From: Paramoeba atlantica
Taxonomy: Eukaryota; Discosea
Assembly: GCA_977017575.1 (NCBI GenBank)
Contig: CDRNVI010000078.1
Span: forward strand, 1 to 64,000
Reading direction: 5' to 3'
Length of the DNA stretch: 64,000 nt
Both the position numbers and the translations under genes were made by a program. Under the pieces are notes generated by a model that was given only the letters and a program-made list of their open reading frames with translations, was not told the origin of the DNA and did not search any database. Below are positions 19,942 through 30,240 of this stretch, one piece after another (the stretch's first letter is position 1; every line of letters starts with the position of its first letter).

Positions 19942-21906
19942 ATGACGCAACGTTCAAAGAACTCGGAAAGCGCACCTTCAACCCCCACCCCTGAAAACAC
20001 AAGAAAGCGACCGTCAGCACGGGAGCTTCGCGAGAGAGTAGCCGCAATTACGTCACAGTTAGAGGAGACACCTTCCCAAGTAGCGTTAAGTGCGTCCCTC
20101 TCTCCCCTTGAAGAGGAGAATGCTCTCCAGAGAAAGAGAAAAAGCAACTGCGGGAACGATCCACTCGCTTGTGGAAGCCTCCGTCGACAGCAGCAATTAA
20201 CGTACGAGCGATGCGATCTCGGCGTTGAGTCCTCTGCAAAATTGTGCCTCGAGTGGGCTCGGAAAAACGTCTCAGGCATCCGGAATGATGCTATGGGCCA
20301 CTCACAGCATGTTCGATGTAAAGTATATGGGTGGGTGACCCATAGCAAGGGGGAGAATTTTTGTTATAAACATTTGAAAGAGTGCTGCTCGAAGGCGCAG
20401 CAGGGGATGGAAGACTCCAGTGAAGTTGCAAATCCCAAGTCGCTAGAGGAGTACATCTCCGAAGCTCTCCCATGTTTCGCAGCTCAGAGCAATCTTTCTA
20501 CCGAAGGATTCCTCGAGTGCGTAAAGAACTTATTTCAAGAATTTCCCCCCGACATACATCCTTCAGAAGCTGCATCGATCCTTCCTTCTCCTCGCGAATT
20601 TCATTCACTTGTTTCCATTCACTTGTTTCATAATATGGCCAAAGATGCAATGCAGCACTACGCAAATCTGCCAATTATGAAAGTAAGAACATACTTCTCC
20701 AGGATTTTCTATGCAGGGGACCGTGTGGGGGCAAAGAAGGGGAAGTATTTCGGAAAAGCTCTTGAAGATAAATTAAGCGCCTTTGACGAAGAGACTCAAA
20801 AAGCTGAATCGTACTTTAAATCTTTTTATCGTTCTGTGAACAGCGAAAAACTTGACAAGAGGGGTCGCAGGGACACCATAGCTCATCTCAAGGAAGCATT
20901 GCAAACTCTCTCGAAAGTATCTTTAAAGGCACGCGATGTGTTTGCCGAACTGAATCAAACTCTGGAAATAGAAGACCAATGTGAGATTCTAATTGCGAAA
21001 GGTGCTAGTGTGGTGAAATCCATTGCACATTCTCATGAAATTCGAGCCGTCACTTCTCCCAAATTTGGCGGGGTCACGCGATGGCTCGCGGATAAATTCG
21101 AAAGCATGAGGTTTTTGGCTGATCAGTTGCCTACTGTCGCATCCTTCATAAAAAGTGAACTGGAAACTCTGCGAGCCCCTCAATCTGTCCACCATTTGGC
21201 TGATTTGTTCGAAAACAACTCTTTGAACGACTTGATGCAGTCTACGAAGGATTTCCTGAAAGACTGTATGCCTTTACGCATCGCACAAGAAAAATTCTCT
21301 GACATGCAGGATCGTCCTATGGCAACTCTTGTTCATCCAACTTTGCGACAGCTTGTCGAGTCCGCTGAGAATGCATCCAGGCATTTCTTAGAGTCGATAC
21401 ATCGGCACGTCAATAGAGTATGCTCAAACCACGAGATGAAGGTATGGGCAGCTGTGATGTGGTTTTCGCCTGAGTGGATCGTCTTATCAGCTCGACCTCG
21501 CAAGAAGGAATCCCTTTCAGTGGAACGGGTAAATGATTTGTTGGGAACTGGCGACCCGATTTTCGACATTACTATTGAGGAATGGAGTACGTACATAAAC
21601 TGCGACGATTACCAGTGGACACCCGGCATGAGCGATCTTGAGTGGTGGCAAACACTTGGGTTGAAACATTTTCCGACAATTTTTGAAGCTGCATTGCATT
21701 ACCTATGGCTTCCTCCTCTAGTGACGGCATGTGACTCTATCCTTTCGGTACTTTCCTGGAAATATTGTGCCCGTCAAGCTCGCATTGGAACAGATGTTGT
21801 AGCGACACAAATGTTTCTTCGCGGAAACGAGAACTCGCTACCATATCGTGCAAGTCGTGCAAAAAAGGCGGCAAAGCGTGGATCTGACACGGAACACTCC
21901 ATATAA
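19942..21906 (+). CDS. hAT-like transposase with internal in-frame deletion (hAT-2)
   Basis: 654 residues without a stop. The N-terminus MTQRSKNSESAPSTPTPENT is Ser/Thr/Pro-rich, followed by a His/Cys finger region (RCKVYGWVTHSKGENFCYKH). Compared with hAT-1 and hAT-3 it lacks roughly 150 residues between SPREFHSLVSIHLFH and NMAKDAMQHYANLP, exactly the part with the first catalytic Asp and the CxxHxLN motif. Downstream motifs are intact: GGVTRWLADKF, RVNDLLGTGDPIFDI, LEWWQTLGLKHFPTIFEAAL, CDSILSVLSW, DVVATQMFLRGN. A catalytically dead protein that keeps its DNA-binding and dimerisation parts could act as a repressor, but that is inference. Simple decay is the alternative. Confidence 0.75.
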   Translation: MTQRSKNSESAPSTPTPENTRKRPSARELRERVAAITSQLEETPSQVALSASLSPLEEENALQRKRKSNCGNDPLACGSLRRQQQLTYERCDLGVESSAKLCLEWARKNVSGIRNDAMGHSQHVRCKVYGWVTHSKGENFCYKHLKECCSKAQQGMEDSSEVANPKSLEEYISEALPCFAAQSNLSTEGFLECVKNLFQEFPPDIHPSEAASILPSPREFHSLVSIHLFHNMAKDAMQHYANLPIMKVRTYFSRIFYAGDRVGAKKGKYFGKALEDKLSAFDEETQKAESYFKSFYRSVNSEKLDKRGRRDTIAHLKEALQTLSKVSLKARDVFAELNQTLEIEDQCEILIAKGASVVKSIAHSHEIRAVTSPKFGGVTRWLADKFESMRFLADQLPTVASFIKSELETLRAPQSVHHLADLFENNSLNDLMQSTKDFLKDCMPLRIAQEKFSDMQDRPMATLVHPTLRQLVESAENASRHFLESIHRHVNRVCSNHEMKVWAAVMWFSPEWIVLSARPRKKESLSVERVNDLLGTGDPIFDITIEEWSTYINCDDYQWTPGMSDLEWWQTLGLKHFPTIFEAALHYLWLPPLVTACDSILSVLSWKYCARQARIGTDVVATQMFLRGNENSLPYRASRAKKAAKRGSDTEHSI

Positions 21907-23449
21907 AATAATATCGAACTACATGGCGCACAGAGTATCATACATATAGAGTATCGTAGCATACAGGGTATACATTGCGGTAAATATCAATTGAATTGCG
22001 GTAAATAGAATATATGGTAATATTGCGATAATATTCGTACGTCCAGAGCTCCGTTTTGTGGTATTTCTTCTCCGTATCTGAGATATTTTTCTCTGGTTTT
22101 TTTCTCAGTGTTCAACAAGCGAAATACTTTTTTCGTCCACAGCAACGGTTTATTGTACTATTATGCACTATGTATTGACGTCGGAACTGGGTTCTGTGGT
22201 TTAACTCAGTGTCGTGTAAGTCCTTGAAGTATTCCTTCAGGTATCTTTATCAATTCAGAATAACATATAAAGATATATTTATGCATTGATGAAAATAGCC
22301 ACGTTTAGTATTTTTTATTACACTACAATATATTAATTTTATTCGTATATTCGTGCTACACGCTCTTGATCTGTTTCTTTTCTTACATCATATACCAATG
22401 AAAAATATGTGAGGAAGCGTTTATGCGCGGAATGCGAGATCTGAACTCCTTTCACCCCTCAACTCACTTTTTCACGCACTCGACTCAACTTTCGCTCAGG
22501 ATAAGCATCCTTTCACCTCTCTGTGCGCATCTGCGCTGTGGTAAACCAAATCAATTCCTGATTTTTAAGGAAGTTTATTGGTTGATTTGTTAAGTAACTG
22601 TTGGAGAATGAAGCATTCAGAATATTCTCCTGCTTCCTTTGTCTACAAGTATTGAAGACACGGCACGAATGATGAACTGTTCTGAGAGCTCTGTCTATCG
22701 GTACAAGGCACGTTTTGATGAGTCAGGTGACGTGGCACGTGCGAGCTACTCGCGCGATAATGCCGTTGATACGGAGGAATTCCGTGCTATGCTTTGTACC
22801 CTTGTTGATGATGAGAAAGACACCCCATTCGGGTGTCCGGGGTTTAAATGGGTACACAAGAGAGTGGACAAGACACTTTATCCTTGTAGTCTGAACACCG
22901 TAAAACGGAGTTTGAAAAGGATGGGATACGTCATTAAGACTATGTCACACAAACCTTTCTTAACTGCTGAGCACAAGGCTGCCCGATTACAACTTGCTGA
23001 TTACTTCGATGGATGGAGTCCAGATCAGCTGTCCCGTGTGGTATGGTGTGACGAGAAGATTTTCCGATGTGGTTCACATGGGAAAAAAATCACATATCTT
23101 GCAAAAATCAATGACCCCCCCAAGGAAACACCAGTAGAAATGGATAGGTGGTACGGGGGGAAGGGAGTGCATGTATTCATGGCAACCAGTCTGCGTTGGG
23201 AAGTACCCGATGCGTGTTTCCACGAGTTTTCCCAGAATGAAACCGTAACAAACGAAGTTTTTCTGAGAACAATGAAGAAGCGAAATGGGTTTTTTAACTG
23301 GATGCATCGGCGGCCGGGGGCTGCTGTTGTCCTTGACAATGCGCCAGGGCACGGGGCAGCCCGGAGAATAGGTAAGCTGGAAGGAATTAAAATTATTGAC
23401 TGGCCTTCGAAATCTCCTGATCTCAATTTGATTGAGAATTTGTGGAGTA

Positions 23450-25591
23450 CCGTCACCCCCCCCCCCCACTTGTCCCGACGAAAAGGCCAAAAAAGCGGAA
23501 AAGGAGGATAAGTCGCGTGGTAGGACAAGTCACGTAGCATCAAGAGGAATTGTATGGCACATTTTTGTATGCATCCGTGTACATGGAAAAACTCTTTTTC
23601 GAACTTATTAGGTCGGCTTCAGTACCATCAGCGAGATGGCAGTGCCAGGGAAGACCACGAGGAGGTCCCGACCTTACTTCCCCATTTCCGTTTTGTGCCC
23701 AACTTTCAGAGGAAGTTGTTTTTTTTTACAGAAACGGTAACTTTATCGTTTGAACAGCTTTCCGAATATAACGTGAACGATATATATAACGTGAGACCAC
23801 GTACCAATAGAGTAAATACATTGTATATGAATACAAATGGTGTTTACAAGGGAAAAACAATATCAACTGAATTAAAGCATGTAAAAAAACCCAAGTAAAT
23901 AAAAAGTGCGCGAATATAAATTTTATGAAATATAGGAAAACGTATAACGCTAAAACAGAAAATGCACTTTAAATTTATTCTGCTTTATTATAATACAGCT
24001 ATCATTTTTAATAAAACAGTTTCTGATCTTTAATGAAGTATACAACGGTCATCATTTTCCTCCCCCTTGACTTCAATCGCGCACATATGATGGAAGGTTC
24101 GTTTACAACCATACTCGCTACATTCACGTCTGACGAGATTCACAAGTGTACAATAGCAACACTCTTGTACAACTGCCACGTCGCTTGATTTTGGAAATGG
24201 TGCATCAAAAAAACTATTATTCTCTACCCTTAACTGTGACAACTCACTCGAACAGAACATCGATATGCCTTTCCTTCAAGTACAGAAGCAGTTCCTTAGT
24301 GCGATGTGCCGCGTAAAGATCTAGGACAAACAAAGTCTTGTAAGGTGGGAACTTTGATCGGTCGCAAAACTCAAATTTGGCCCACTGTAAAAATGTTACA
24401 CCAGTCGTCCAACCAGATTTCGACGTAGTGCTGGTACATTTATATTTCACGCTGGCTCGCTTGGTTTCTTGTGCAATGGGTCCAACCTCTGATTGCGCGC
24501 TCCAAATCAGGTGAGGTGGGTTCATTAGGTGCGACCAGGTGTCATCATAATTTTTCGAAGAACGACATCACATCCAACAAGTTGTAATGTTACGCTCTTT
24601 TCCAGTTGTACATATCTTGACGCGCTTGGTTCCACGAAATTCATACGTTAGATTTGCCACAGGCTCCCAGGCAACAGGTGTTTCGTCTCCATGAACAATT
24701 ACTTTGTAACCGCCGCAGTCGGCATTCATGAGAGAAAGTATATCTTTCCAGTTTCGGACTTTTTCTTCTGCATCCACAGGAAGTAACTGGGTGCAACCGT
24801 TCACCCGGCGAACAGAAATGTTTGCCCACTTACAAAAGCGCAACCAGAATGCCTGTTGGCCTCGGTCAGTAAGGTTCCGGAAGTGATCAGAAACTTCGTT
24901 GAAGTATTTGACCATCATGCTCTTGGTCACTGAAACTAGCGACTCTCTCAACACCTGCACAGTTTCCAATCCACCCTGATACACCTCACGATTTCGGAGT
25001 GGAGGGTGATATTGGAATTTGTTTCCGTACCCGAGATGCACAAGTTGCTGCCATTCTTTTTTCTTTGAATAAATTTTGCGTACAGTGCTACAGTCAACCT
25101 TGTATTTTTGTGCCACTTTCGCTTGACTTTTTCCGTTGTCAAGCGCAGCACAAATATTGCGCTTTTGCTGGATTGTGATGTCAACGCGTATTTTTCGCTC
25201 AGATGCACTCTGTGATACGGAAACCTGTTGAGCATTTATTACACTTCCAGACGTGTCTCCCACATAGGGTATCACCGCTGTGTTTTCAGTTTTCGAAGTG
25301 ATGGGTACTAGTACTTGACTAGCGTTGAATGGTTCACAGTTTCGCTTCTTTCTAGACATCATGATTCAAATAGTTTTTAAAGAGATAATATCTGTAGACT
25401 GAGTGTCGTACTTTGTAGAGATAGTCGTAACTGGTTTCTATTAAATACAACTGTATCGGCAACTAAAAAATACGAAAAATATAATTTTTCAAAAATGACC
25501 AAGGGCAGGGGACTACCACGTGACATATCCGCCCTCAAATTCTCAAGAGCGGATATGTCACGTGGTAGGACAAGTGAGGGGGGGGGGACGG
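23450..25591 (-). mobile_element. pogo/Tigger-type element, TA-flanked
   Basis: 2142 bp. Ends CCGTCACCCCCCCCCCCCAC and reversed CCGTCCCCCCCCCCTCACTT, with ACTTGTCC and a further GTGGTAGGACAAGT repeat inside. TA at 23448-23449 and 25592-25593. It carries a decayed minus-strand transposase (24030-25362). Plus-strand DNA at 23550-23900 resembles 8655-8935. Confidence 0.85.
24030..25362 (-). pseudogene. pogo/Tigger-like DDE transposase, frameshifted
   Basis: First part, 24568-25362: MMSRKKRNCEPFN, then a CENP-B-type HTH (IQQKRNICAALDNGKSQAKV ... VDCSTVRKIYSKKKEWQQ), then the DDE_1 domain start (YKVIVHGDETPVAWEP, first Asp; RGTKRVKICTTGKERNITTC). After a frame change it continues at 24244-24525 with SGWTTGVTFLQWAKFEF and KTLFVLDLYAAHRTKEL (second Asp). 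A third piece, 24030-24260, has a Cys/His-rich tail (CCYCTLVNLVRRECSEYGC, then HHMC) that may be a C-terminal zinc-binding segment. Two frame breaks make it non-functional. A relative occurs at 31838-32170. Confidence 0.75.
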
Positions 25592-26077
25592 TATGATGGA
25601 TAAGTACATCGACACCCATCTTCGTCCGAAAAATCGAACGGAATTGCAAGCTGCTATTCCTAAGGCGAAGGACTACTTGTTGGCAGAGTGTCACGAGGCG
25701 TATGTGAACACGTTACAGAGTCTTCCCACACGCCTCGCTACTCTACGTGAGCGTGGAGGTGGGAATACTGGATATTAAGACTTAGTTTCTACCGCGAAAG
25801 GCCAAAAATTACTATTTTGCGCTCTTTTTTCAATTTGCAAAATCTCAAAAATTTCAGTTTTTCGACCCATGGGAAAGGCTTGCTTTCATCAGTTTTTGTA
25901 TTCTAAATAGCGTAGACACGATATTCAGAACGAGATCTCTCGTTTGCACAAAAATTAGCTCAAACGGCCTCACGAGGCTAAAATGCGAAGCTAGTCAGTT
26001 TTCGTGGCCCCCTCTGTATACTAGCCGAATACTAGTGTTTTAGTATATACTAGTATACTGGTTAGACTATGCTTAGG

Positions 26078-26554
26078 GGGCCAAGCTAGCATGGTGACAC
26101 TATTTTCATCAAAATGGTGAGGGGTCAAAATCATGAGGGGTCCACTCCGACAGCTCGCGGCACAGCTCTATTCATTTCTGCTTGTGGGCAGCCGTAAGAG
26201 CTGGATGACGGGGGACAGCGCGCAAAATGATGCCTTCACGCTTTAAAGTGCGCGTGATAGAGCGCCGGGAACAATAAAACCCTTCGGACTGAAGGGTTGA
26301 CACGAGGTTCGACCATGAACGGAATTCCATAAGGCAAATCTCGCGTACCTTCACCAATGAGGGTTATAGCTCGGCTGATTATCCACGTCTCCTGTCTCCT
26401 CGTATCGCTGAATCCAACGCTTCGCAGTGTTCTCGTGACAACCTGCTTCGCGTGCGTCAGAGGTTTTACCAATTGGACGAACTTCTTCAACCCCTCAAAA
26501 GGCGTTAGTCGGATAGGAAAATGTTCTGAGCAGGGGTCAAAGTCACAGAGGACG
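26078..26554 (-). pseudogene. Tc1-C transposase, N-terminal and middle fragments
   Basis: Two overlapping minus-strand frames carry pieces of a Tc1-type HTH and linker (KFVQLVKPLTHAKQVVTRTL; FYCSRRSITRTLKREGI; RAVPRHPALTAAHKQK). The order matches a Tc1 transposase read toward lower coordinates and continuing at 19712 beyond hAT-2. Several frameshifts. The element's own right boundary is hidden by element b at 26557. Confidence 0.55.
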
Positions 26555-26556
26555 TA

Positions 26557-27635
26557 CTGTGACCCGCCCCTTTAATACGGACAGATTTTTGGACATTGTC
26601 CGTATTAAAGGGGGGGGGTACTAAAGATAAGAAAATGACCCTGTTTTTAAGCTAAAAAATGCGACAAAAAAAGTTTCGCGCCGCTTTGCGGCGCCTGTTT
26701 TTTTTGATGAAATTGGTGAAGGGGGGTGATCTGTAGGGGAAATAAATTTTACGAGCACAACCCAGACTAAAGTGGACGAGGGAGATACTAAACCACAACC
26801 CGGTTTAACATTCCGGGGAGAATGTTAAGTAGCTACAGGAACGTTAACTTTTTTTTTGAGTTTGGTAATCGTATTCTTCAAAACAATGATGGCATAAAAG
26901 TTAACATACCTGTAGCAAGATATCTGTAACAAGATAACATACCGGGGGGTATGTTATCCTGTAACACCATTTACAGGATAATGAGACGTTTCCTTCAGGA
27001 AGTAAAAAGTTCGATTATTTTGAGTCGCCTTTTTCCGATATACCGTAGACCCACCAGTAATAGACCCCCCAGTAACAAGGATTTGGCTCGGGAGGGTGGC
27101 TCAAGGGGGGAGGGGGATTTGGGCGGGGTGAGGGGGGTTGCGCGGGAGCGAGTGTTCTTCTTTTACCCTAAATGGGTTGCCCGGGCTGCTCCGATTTTTC
27201 ATGCGCTGATGAGTGGTCCAATACTTTGCTTTATATGCAACGGAAGAGAGCATCATATTCCGGATAAAAATCATGCTCTTATGTATGAGGCCGTTACTTG
27301 TTCGAAAGGTCATGAGCCACTGGTACGTACTCTTAAGGAAGATCATTGGTTATGCTTCGATATAAAGTGCCGCGGTAAAACTTATTTTTGGGAACCTCTT
27401 CTGACGGCCGCACATGGGCGCACCGCAAACCAGGTTTTTAAAGTCTTATACGGTATCACTTCTGTAGCCGGCTACTGATCTCAACGAAGAGTGGACTTGG
27501 GGCAAAAGCGATCACTCGGCTGACAAACATCCCTTTGAGTCGTGCTCTCGAACAATGAAAATCGAAAAAATAGAAATCGAAAATTTTCCTTCCAAAAAAC
27601 TTCAAAAAATTCCGTATTAAAGGGGGGGGTCACAG
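26557..27635. mobile_element. TA-flanked element of the TTTAATACGG family (copy b)
   Basis: Ends CTGTGACCCGCCCCTTTAAT and reversed CTGTGACCCCCCCCTTTAAT; TA at 26555-26556 and 27636-27637. The left about 120 bp match 8309-8430, including the inner hairpin copy of the terminal motif. Inside are a partial left end of the CCGTATACCC MITE family (from about 27043) and an open frame (to 27478). Confidence 0.8.
27190..27478 (+). pseudogene. Possible Merlin-like zinc-region fragment
   Basis: The frame reads CFICNGREHHIP ... CSKGHEPLV ... HWLCFDIKCRGKTYFWEPLL, then HGRTANQVFKVLYG. The order of Trp/Cys and the AH.T..Q..K..Y pattern are like the N-terminal zinc region of the Merlin transposase at 15215 (KWWCTKNCNGRYGALGPLV), but similarity is low. 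Confidence 0.35.
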
Positions 27636-30032
27636 TACTTTAATTCAAAGAACGCTCAGCTAAAGCAAAAGAATCAGACGACAAAGGATACACGCAGCAG
27701 AGATTTGCACTCAAGTCCAAAAGAGCGAAAGAGGAGAAACAAAAATGTATAGGGGCTTTCTATTTAATAGTAAATGTTTGTTTAGCTTCTCCTACCTTCA
27801 TATGAACATTGTTTTTGATTTTTAACAATTGAATGAGTTTCTGTAAAAAAATGGTCGCTATTTCTTTCGCCGAATTTCTTGAACTCGCGTTTTCACCAAG
27901 TCTTTTCTTCCACGTAAATTCAACCAGGACCGGTGGGATCGGCCGGGATCGTAAATCCCTAGTTTCAGCCCTCTTATTATGTGCACAAGAACGAACGCTG
28001 TAAAGTGCTTCATAACCGAGAACAGCAGGATACCCAGTCGAATGTTGTCAAGTGCGTTGATTTCATAAATGAAGGCCTCTCATGCTTGGCCGCTAAGAGC
28101 AGCATGTCAACGGAAGCCTTCCTTTCGTTCGTACGATCATATGAAGAAATACGTCCAAACAGTCCACCAGCAGAAATACTGTCTCATTTGCCTTGCCCGA
28201 AGACTTTTCATGTGAAGGAAAAAATTGTTGCTAGTAAACTTTGGGAAACGATTCGTGCAACCGTGAAGCAGCACTCATTTTTTGGACTAGCTGTAGACGG
28301 GGGAATAGATAATGTCAAACATCAACACATAGTTGTAAGCGTAATATATCGGAGAAAGTTCGTTTGTGTTGCCACTTGTATATCATAAGCGAAAAAAGGC
28401 CTTTAGTGGAGCCGAAATGTCCGCACACCTTATGACTATGTTAAGAAGAGGTTTGGGAGACGATGTCTTAAAGCTGCGGTACTTGATGGTGGACGGATGC
28501 GCAGTTGATCATGTTGCACGTGCCGCCACAGAAGAAGCACTTAAACAATTTTATGAGCGGTACGAAGAAGTAGGTACTCTTGACAAAGAGCATTTGTGTA
28601 ACGGGGTGCGTTCTGTTGTTCCATGCGTTCGTGAGCTTTCTTGCTTCGGTCACCTAGTAAATTTAGTTGCTCGTGAAGCGCTTGCTCACTATCGTCAACG
28701 TCCTTTTATGCAACTCCGCGACTCTTTCGCGCGCCTGTTTTATTCGGGAGGAAAACCTAGCGCCAAGAAAGGAAAGTACTTGGGGAAAGCTCTCGAGGAC
28801 CTTGTATGCCCGTACGACACGACTACGAGCGAGTGCGTAGAATTTTTTTCGCAGTGGTGTTCCTTGCCTGAAGAAACTCCTCTCACTGAAGCTATTTTAC
28901 AGAACCATTTCAGTAAACTATTGAAAGCACTAGAAGGACTCCAAAGAGTATGTGGGCTAGATCTAAGTGATATCAAATGAGTACTTTCGTCAGACACCAG
29001 CTCAGAAAGTAAGCAGGAAGCATTGAAGCAACAAGGACCAAAAATTGTTGATGCGTTGCAGAAGGCTCGGCAAGTTTCCACTACCCGCTCCAAAGCTTGG
29101 AGGCGCTACGCGATGGTGCACAGATTATTTTGACAGTGTTCAGTACCTAGCTACTCAGATGCCAGCGATTATATCGTACGTGCAATCTGAAATTGAATCT
29201 GGACGGCCATCCAAATCTGTTGAACGGTGCGCAAGCATCGCGGTTGCGAACAGCATGGAAGATATGATGAAGGAGGCGAATATGTTCTTACAGGAATTGA
29301 AGCCTGTTCACGACATACTGAAGGAACTTTCTGACGTACGGGACAGTCCTATGGCGCTGATTCCCTACCGCGCTACTAAACTTTTACTCAGAGAGGCTGA
29401 TCGTGAAGGTTGCCCCGCAGAGTTAGGTGCGGCTCTTCGAAAACACCTAGACGGACTGCAGCAAAAGTCGTTCATGTTCTTCTGGGAGGGAGTGATGAGT
29501 TTTTCACCAATGTACGTACTCATGGTTCGAGAGCATAGGGAAGAGGCCGGCACGATCATTGGAGTTGACGGGGCTAACGATCTCTTCAAAAGTGGGACAC
29601 CAGTGTTTGGAATTATTGCCGAGGTTTGGTCTGAATACTCGTCCGGCAAAGGTTTTGACCGCGATCCAGCCGAGCATAAGACGGCCTGGAGTTGGTGGCA
29701 GTCAAGAGGGCGGGAATTGTTTCCCACTATTTATGAAGCTGCTCGTCACTACCTCTTTGTTGTCCCTGTTGTCACCGAATGCGACTCTCTGCTTTCCATC
29801 ATGGGATGGAAGTATGATGCACGGCAGGCTTTTCTAGAATCTGACGTTATTGCGACACAGATGTTCCTCCGCGGTAATTTGGAGAATATTGGATTTTCGT
29901 GAAGCTGGTTTGACAAGAAAGCGACGTTTATAGACTTTTGCTATACCTGTAGTACATTTTTTTAAGTTTACTTAGGGTTTTTTTTCCGTGAGTTCTTGGT
30001 TATGATCATACGCTCGTGGCGCAGAGATACGT

Positions 30033-30096
30033 CTCTCTGTGTGACGGCCGATACCATCGGCGCATGACCCGCATACGACGGGTGTCACACAGAGAG
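30033..30096. other. Perfect three-way-junction sequence
   Basis: Stem 1 pairs CTCTCTGTGTGAC (30033-30045) with GTCACACAGAGAG (30084-30096), 13 pairs. Inside are two hairpins: GCCGAT-ACC-ATCGGC (30047-30061) and ACCCG-CATACGA-CGGGT (30067-30083). Joints are G46, GCATG (30062-30066) and none. No hammerhead core motif is visible. It lies downstream of the hAT-3 transposase stop. Confidence 0.6.
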
Positions 30097-30124
30097 TGGA
30101 GTGCGAGGTAGGAGACGAGACGCC

Positions 30125-30240
30125 CATCGGTCATGCTACAGCACGTATAGCCATGGTTCATGCTGCAACACGGTCAAGCCGTGGGTTCATGCTGTCAGAT
30201 GGTCTATCGTGGATCATGATGCATCATGGGGAGGTCCGTT
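30125..30240 (+). repeat. Four imperfect 28-bp tandem repeats
   Basis: Unit approximately TGGTTCATGCTGCAACACGG followed by TCAAGCCG. Four diverged copies start near 30127, 30153, 30181 and 30210. GC-rich, adjacent to the three-way junction and unlike the AT-rich surroundings. Confidence 0.5.

Larger units (their letters stand above)
22645..25778 (+). pseudogene. Tc1 transposase (Tc1-B), 5'-truncated and interrupted
   Basis: Begins inside the HTH (TARMMNCSESSVYRYKARF). Catalytic motifs: VVWCDEKIFRCGS (first Asp), AAVVLDNAPGHGAARR (second Asp), KSPDLNLIENLWS (Glu). By my count 32 residues separate the second Asp from the Glu, not the usual 34. The frame breaks at 23449 and resumes at 25593 (MMDKYIDTHLRPKN ... 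ERGGGNTGY end). Removing the insert with one TA joins NLWS to MMDKY in frame. Apart from the truncated start and the insert, no lesion is evident, so it was intact until recently. Confidence 0.85.
22645..26016 (+). mobile_element. Tc1-B element, left end truncated, pogo insert inside
   Basis: Same family as Tc1-A (6916-7550): the right end AGTTTTCGTGGCCCCCTCTG is followed by TA at 26017-26018. The left terminal repeat and first about 45 codons are absent. Similarity to Tc1-A begins abruptly near 22645. Interrupted by the element at 23450-25591. Confidence 0.8.
19713..26071 (+). mobile_element. hAT-like element hAT-2, 6-bp target duplication CTTAGG
   Basis: Left end CATAGTCTAACTAGTATTTT, right end reversed CATAGTCTAACCAGTATACT. 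Both contain repeated TAGTATATACTA palindromes. CTTAGG occurs exactly at 19707-19712 and 26072-26077. The insertion is inside the Tc1-C transposase, whose frame is restored when one CTTAGG is kept. This is the best proof that this transposase family duplicates 6 bp. Confidence 0.9.
19204..27973. mobile_element. TTA-flanked element (PIF/Harbinger-like ends), host of further inserts
   Basis: Terminal repeats GAGGGCTGAAAC are perfect at both ends and bounded by TTA (19201-19203, 27974-27976). Subterminal GGTGGGATCGG..CGGGATCG also occurs at both ends in inverted form. Precise removal with one TTA rejoins the hAT-3 transposase frame. A 3-bp TTA duplication and GAGGG ends fit PIF/Harbinger, but no such transposase is visible, so the class is inferred. 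Its interior hosts the Tc1-C, hAT-2, Tc1-B and pogo insertions and element b. Confidence 0.75.
18710..29902 (+). pseudogene. hAT-like transposase (hAT-3), split and frameshifted
   Basis: The N-terminal part, 18710-19200, begins MMRRGTGKRVRKSRESES and ends in the zinc finger (ICLYCGAVFHSRCTQT). It resumes after the insert at about 27977 (YVHKNERCKVLH) in the same frame, completing the finger. Then come GLAVDGGIDNVKHQHI, a frame change near 28360, VDGCAVDHVARAA, SCFGHLVNLVA (CxxH motif), a stop at 28978, another frame change, GGATRWCTDYF, and the dimerisation end (WSWWQSRGRELFPTIYEAA ... CDSLLSIMGW ... DVIATQMFLRGN). The family match is clear, but at least two frameshifts or stops make it inactive. 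Confidence 0.85.

Noticed and set aside
30033-30096. Hammerhead ribozyme
   Set aside because: A three-way junction is present, but the CUGANGA and GAAA core strings are missing from the joints.
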